From positions 1,171 through 7,663 of the forward strand of contig JAVHLO010000164.1 in assembly GCA_031082105.1 (NCBI GenBank): DNA of 6,493 nt, given 5' to 3'. Below the pieces are notes generated by a model. The model was not told the DNA's origin. It did no database searches and worked only from the letters and a program-made list of their open reading frames with translations. Within the stretch, counting starts at the first letter, position 1, and every line of letters starts with the position of its first letter. Shown one piece after another: positions 5,322 through 6,493 of the stretch. The DNA is from Planctomycetota bacterium. Lineage in GTDB: Bacteria > Planctomycetota > MHYJ01 > JACQXL01 > JAVHLO01. Position numbers and translations under genes: made by a program.

Positions 5322-5687
5322 ATGTCCATCCACAGGAGTCTCGTTCCGCGCGACAGGCTGAGGCGTCACCGGAACGTGCTGTCAAGGTCGGAAAGGCTCG
5401 CGCTTCTCAAGGAAGAGGGGAAGTGGGACGACGCGGCGTCCATTTTCAAGCTCCCCAAGGTGCGCAACATCAAGGTGAAGGTGGTGAAGGTCAAGAAAGA
5501 GAAGGCAGCAGTGCCGGGCGCTGCCGTGCCGGGCGCCGCGGTTCCGGGAGCGGCCGGACCGGCTGCGGGCGCAGCCGCACCAGCGGCTCCGGCCCCGGGC
5601 GGAAAGGCCCCAGCGGCCGCGAAGGCCTCGGCCGGAAAGGCAGCCCCTGCCGCTGCCGCACCGCAGAAGCCGGCCGCGAAGAAATAG
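5322..5687 (+). CDS. PVC-type small basic protein with Ala/Pro-rich C-terminal extension
   Basis: The product is 121 aa. Residues 1-60 (MSIHRSLVPRDRLRRHRNVL, then SRSERLALLKEEGKWDD and IFKLPKVRNIKVKVVKVKK) fit the pattern I recall for the short basic protein family of Planctomycetes, Verrucomicrobia and Chlamydiae (TIGR04137, from memory): a basic RNVL(S/T)RxER start, an EGxW element, and a GLPK/KLPK-type element. Family members are normally about 50-70 aa. Here residues 62-121 form an added low-complexity tail rich in Ala, Pro, Gly and Lys, including three A-V-P-G-A repeats, and ending AAKK. The biochemical role of the family is not established; its charge suggests nucleic acid or ribosome association. 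TAGGAG lies 9 nt before the start. The upstream SPOR gene ends 16 bp earlier, so co-transcription is likely. Confidence 0.85.
   Translation: MSIHRSLVPRDRLRRHRNVLSRSERLALLKEEGKWDDAASIFKLPKVRNIKVKVVKVKKEKAAVPGAAVPGAAVPGAAGPAAGAAAPAAPAPGGKAPAAAKASAGKAAPAAAAPQKPAAKK
5508..5552 (+). repeat. Three tandem 15-bp repeats encoding A-V-P-G-A
   Basis: In-frame units at 5508-5522, 5523-5537 and 5538-5552 each encode Ala-Val-Pro-Gly-Ala. The first two differ only at synonymous third positions; the third is more diverged (GTT, GGA). They mark the start of the low-complexity tail, which probably grew by repeat expansion. Confidence 0.85.
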
Positions 5688-5774
5688 CCCGACCGTCCGT
5701 GTGCCGCGCGGTCGTCGCCGATCCAACCGCGTTTTCTACAGCCTTATCAGTACCCCAGTTGTTCGAGGAAGACG

Positions 5775-6493
5775 ATGCACAAGATCCAAACTGCGTTGTT
5801 TCTCGCCGCGTTCCTGGCGTTGCCCCTGTCCGCGCAGGCGCAGGATGCCCAGCCGGCCGCCGGGCCCGGCTATGACGAAGCAGAGCTGACCGAGTTGGCA
5901 AACCGGCTGCTGGACCCGGACCCCTTCGTTGCGGACGAGGCGACGCGCGACCTCAAGGAGATTGGGTCGCCGGCCGTGCCCGTTCTCATCAAGGCGCTTG
6001 CGGACAAGCGCGGCGAGATGAGGTACAAAGCCTGTGAAGTGCTTGCCGAACTCCGCGACGGGCGAGCCGTCGATGCGTTGATGGTGCTGCTCGACGACCG
6101 CGAGCATCCCGGCACGAGCATCGCCTCTGCTGCCGCCAAGGCGCTTGGCCGGCTCGCAGACGGCAGGGCTGTCAGGCCGTTGCTGCCGTTGGTCGACTCC
6201 GAGGACGTGGAACTCCAGTACAACGTCATCCGCGCCCTCGGATACCTCCGGGGATACGAAGCGATTCCGAAACTCATTCCAAGGTTGAAGGACCAGGCCA
6301 AGACTTTCTATGACGGCCTGGTCAGGTGCGCCGCCGCGGAGGCGCTCGGCAGACTCAAGGCGAAGGACGCCGTCGCCGACCTCGCGGCGCTGCTGGACGA
6401 TACTGCGGAGGAGGTCTATACGGGCATGCCGGTCGCCTACTTCGCCGCGCGGGCGCTTGAACGCATCACCGGCGTCAACAACGGATCGTTGAC
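5775..6493 (+). CDS. Secreted HEAT-repeat protein (5' part, runs off the right edge)
   Basis: The open frame starts at ATG 5775 and has no stop before the window ends; 239 codons are visible. Residues 1-22 are a signal peptide: MHK, hydrophobic LFLAAFLALPLS, and an A-Q-A cleavage site before QD. From about residue 33 the protein is a series of about 35-residue alpha-helical HEAT-type repeats (PBS-lyase-like). Recognisable helix ends are DLKEIGSPAVPVLIKAL, VLAELRDGRAVDALMVLL, ALGRLADGRAVRPLLPLV, ALGYLRGYEAIPKLIPRL, ALGRLKAKDAVADLAALL and ALERITGVNNG. Such scaffolds mediate protein binding; no partner can be named here. GAGGA lies 6 nt before the start. It is 87 bp downstream of the small basic protein gene, on the same strand and with no clear terminator between, so it may be a third operon member. 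Confidence 0.88.
   Translation, partial: MHKIQTALFLAAFLALPLSAQAQDAQPAAGPGYDEAELTELANRLLDPDPFVADEATRDLKEIGSPAVPVLIKALADKRGEMRYKACEVLAELRDGRAVDALMVLLDDREHPGTSIASAAAKALGRLADGRAVRPLLPLVDSEDVELQYNVIRALGYLRGYEAIPKLIPRLKDQAKTFYDGLVRCAAAEALGRLKAKDAVADLAALLDDTAEEVYTGMPVAYFAARALERITGVNNGSL

Noticed and set aside
5690..5714. CGACCG/CGGTCG dyad after the small basic protein gene as a terminator
   Set aside because: Six-bp stem with a 13-nt loop and no T-run; too weak to call, and the downstream gene could be co-transcribed.

Overview
The window looks like a GC-rich bacterial chromosome fragment from the PVC superphylum, most likely Planctomycetota or a close relative. Two things point there. One is a 121-residue protein whose first ~60 residues match the PVC 'small basic protein' family. 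The other is a set of membrane-anchored prenyltransferase/squalene-cyclase-like toroid proteins with Pro/Asp/Gly-rich linkers, a type common in planctomycetes. The assignment rests on family recognition from memory, not on a search.

Left half (1-3930), all on the minus strand: three tandem paralogues. In transcription order they are gene A (3930-2287, 547 aa), gene B (2149-536, 537 aa) and gene C (259 to beyond position 1, only its first 86 codons present). Each has a short cytoplasmic N-terminus with a conserved EQVxRTPWW stretch, then one transmembrane helix, then a proline-rich stretch. In A and B this continues through an acidic and glycine-rich linker into a ~350-residue alpha-toroid domain with QW-type motifs. 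The helix carries S-x3-H-x6-M-x3-S in all three, closely matching the S-x3-H-x6-L-x3-S (SHLS) pattern of the TonB anchor. The proteins therefore look like TonB-type energy-transducer N-termini joined to an extracytoplasmic toroid in place of the TonB C-terminal domain.

The gaps upstream of A, B and C hold four copies of one motif, TGAACC-N15-CGTT, all on the coding strand and with exactly the same spacing. It has the form of an ECF sigma factor promoter (-35 GAAC, -10 CGT). Gene C has two copies plus a near-consensus sigma-70 promoter (TTGACA-N17-TATACT). The paralogues thus seem to be separately promoted members of one regulon rather than a simple operon.

The centre (3931-4411) is a 481-bp divergent intergenic region. 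It holds gene A's ECF-type site, an inverted repeat, a degenerate GAGCAC-type hexamer array, and a strong sigma-70 promoter (TTGACA-N17-TATCCT with an extended -10) facing right.

Right half (4412-6493), plus strand: a probable operon of a bitopic SPOR-domain protein (297 aa), the small basic protein with an unusual Ala/Pro-rich tail (121 aa, 16 bp downstream), and, after 87 bp, a secreted HEAT-repeat protein that runs off the right edge. No RNA genes, mobile elements, CRISPR arrays or convincing terminators were found.
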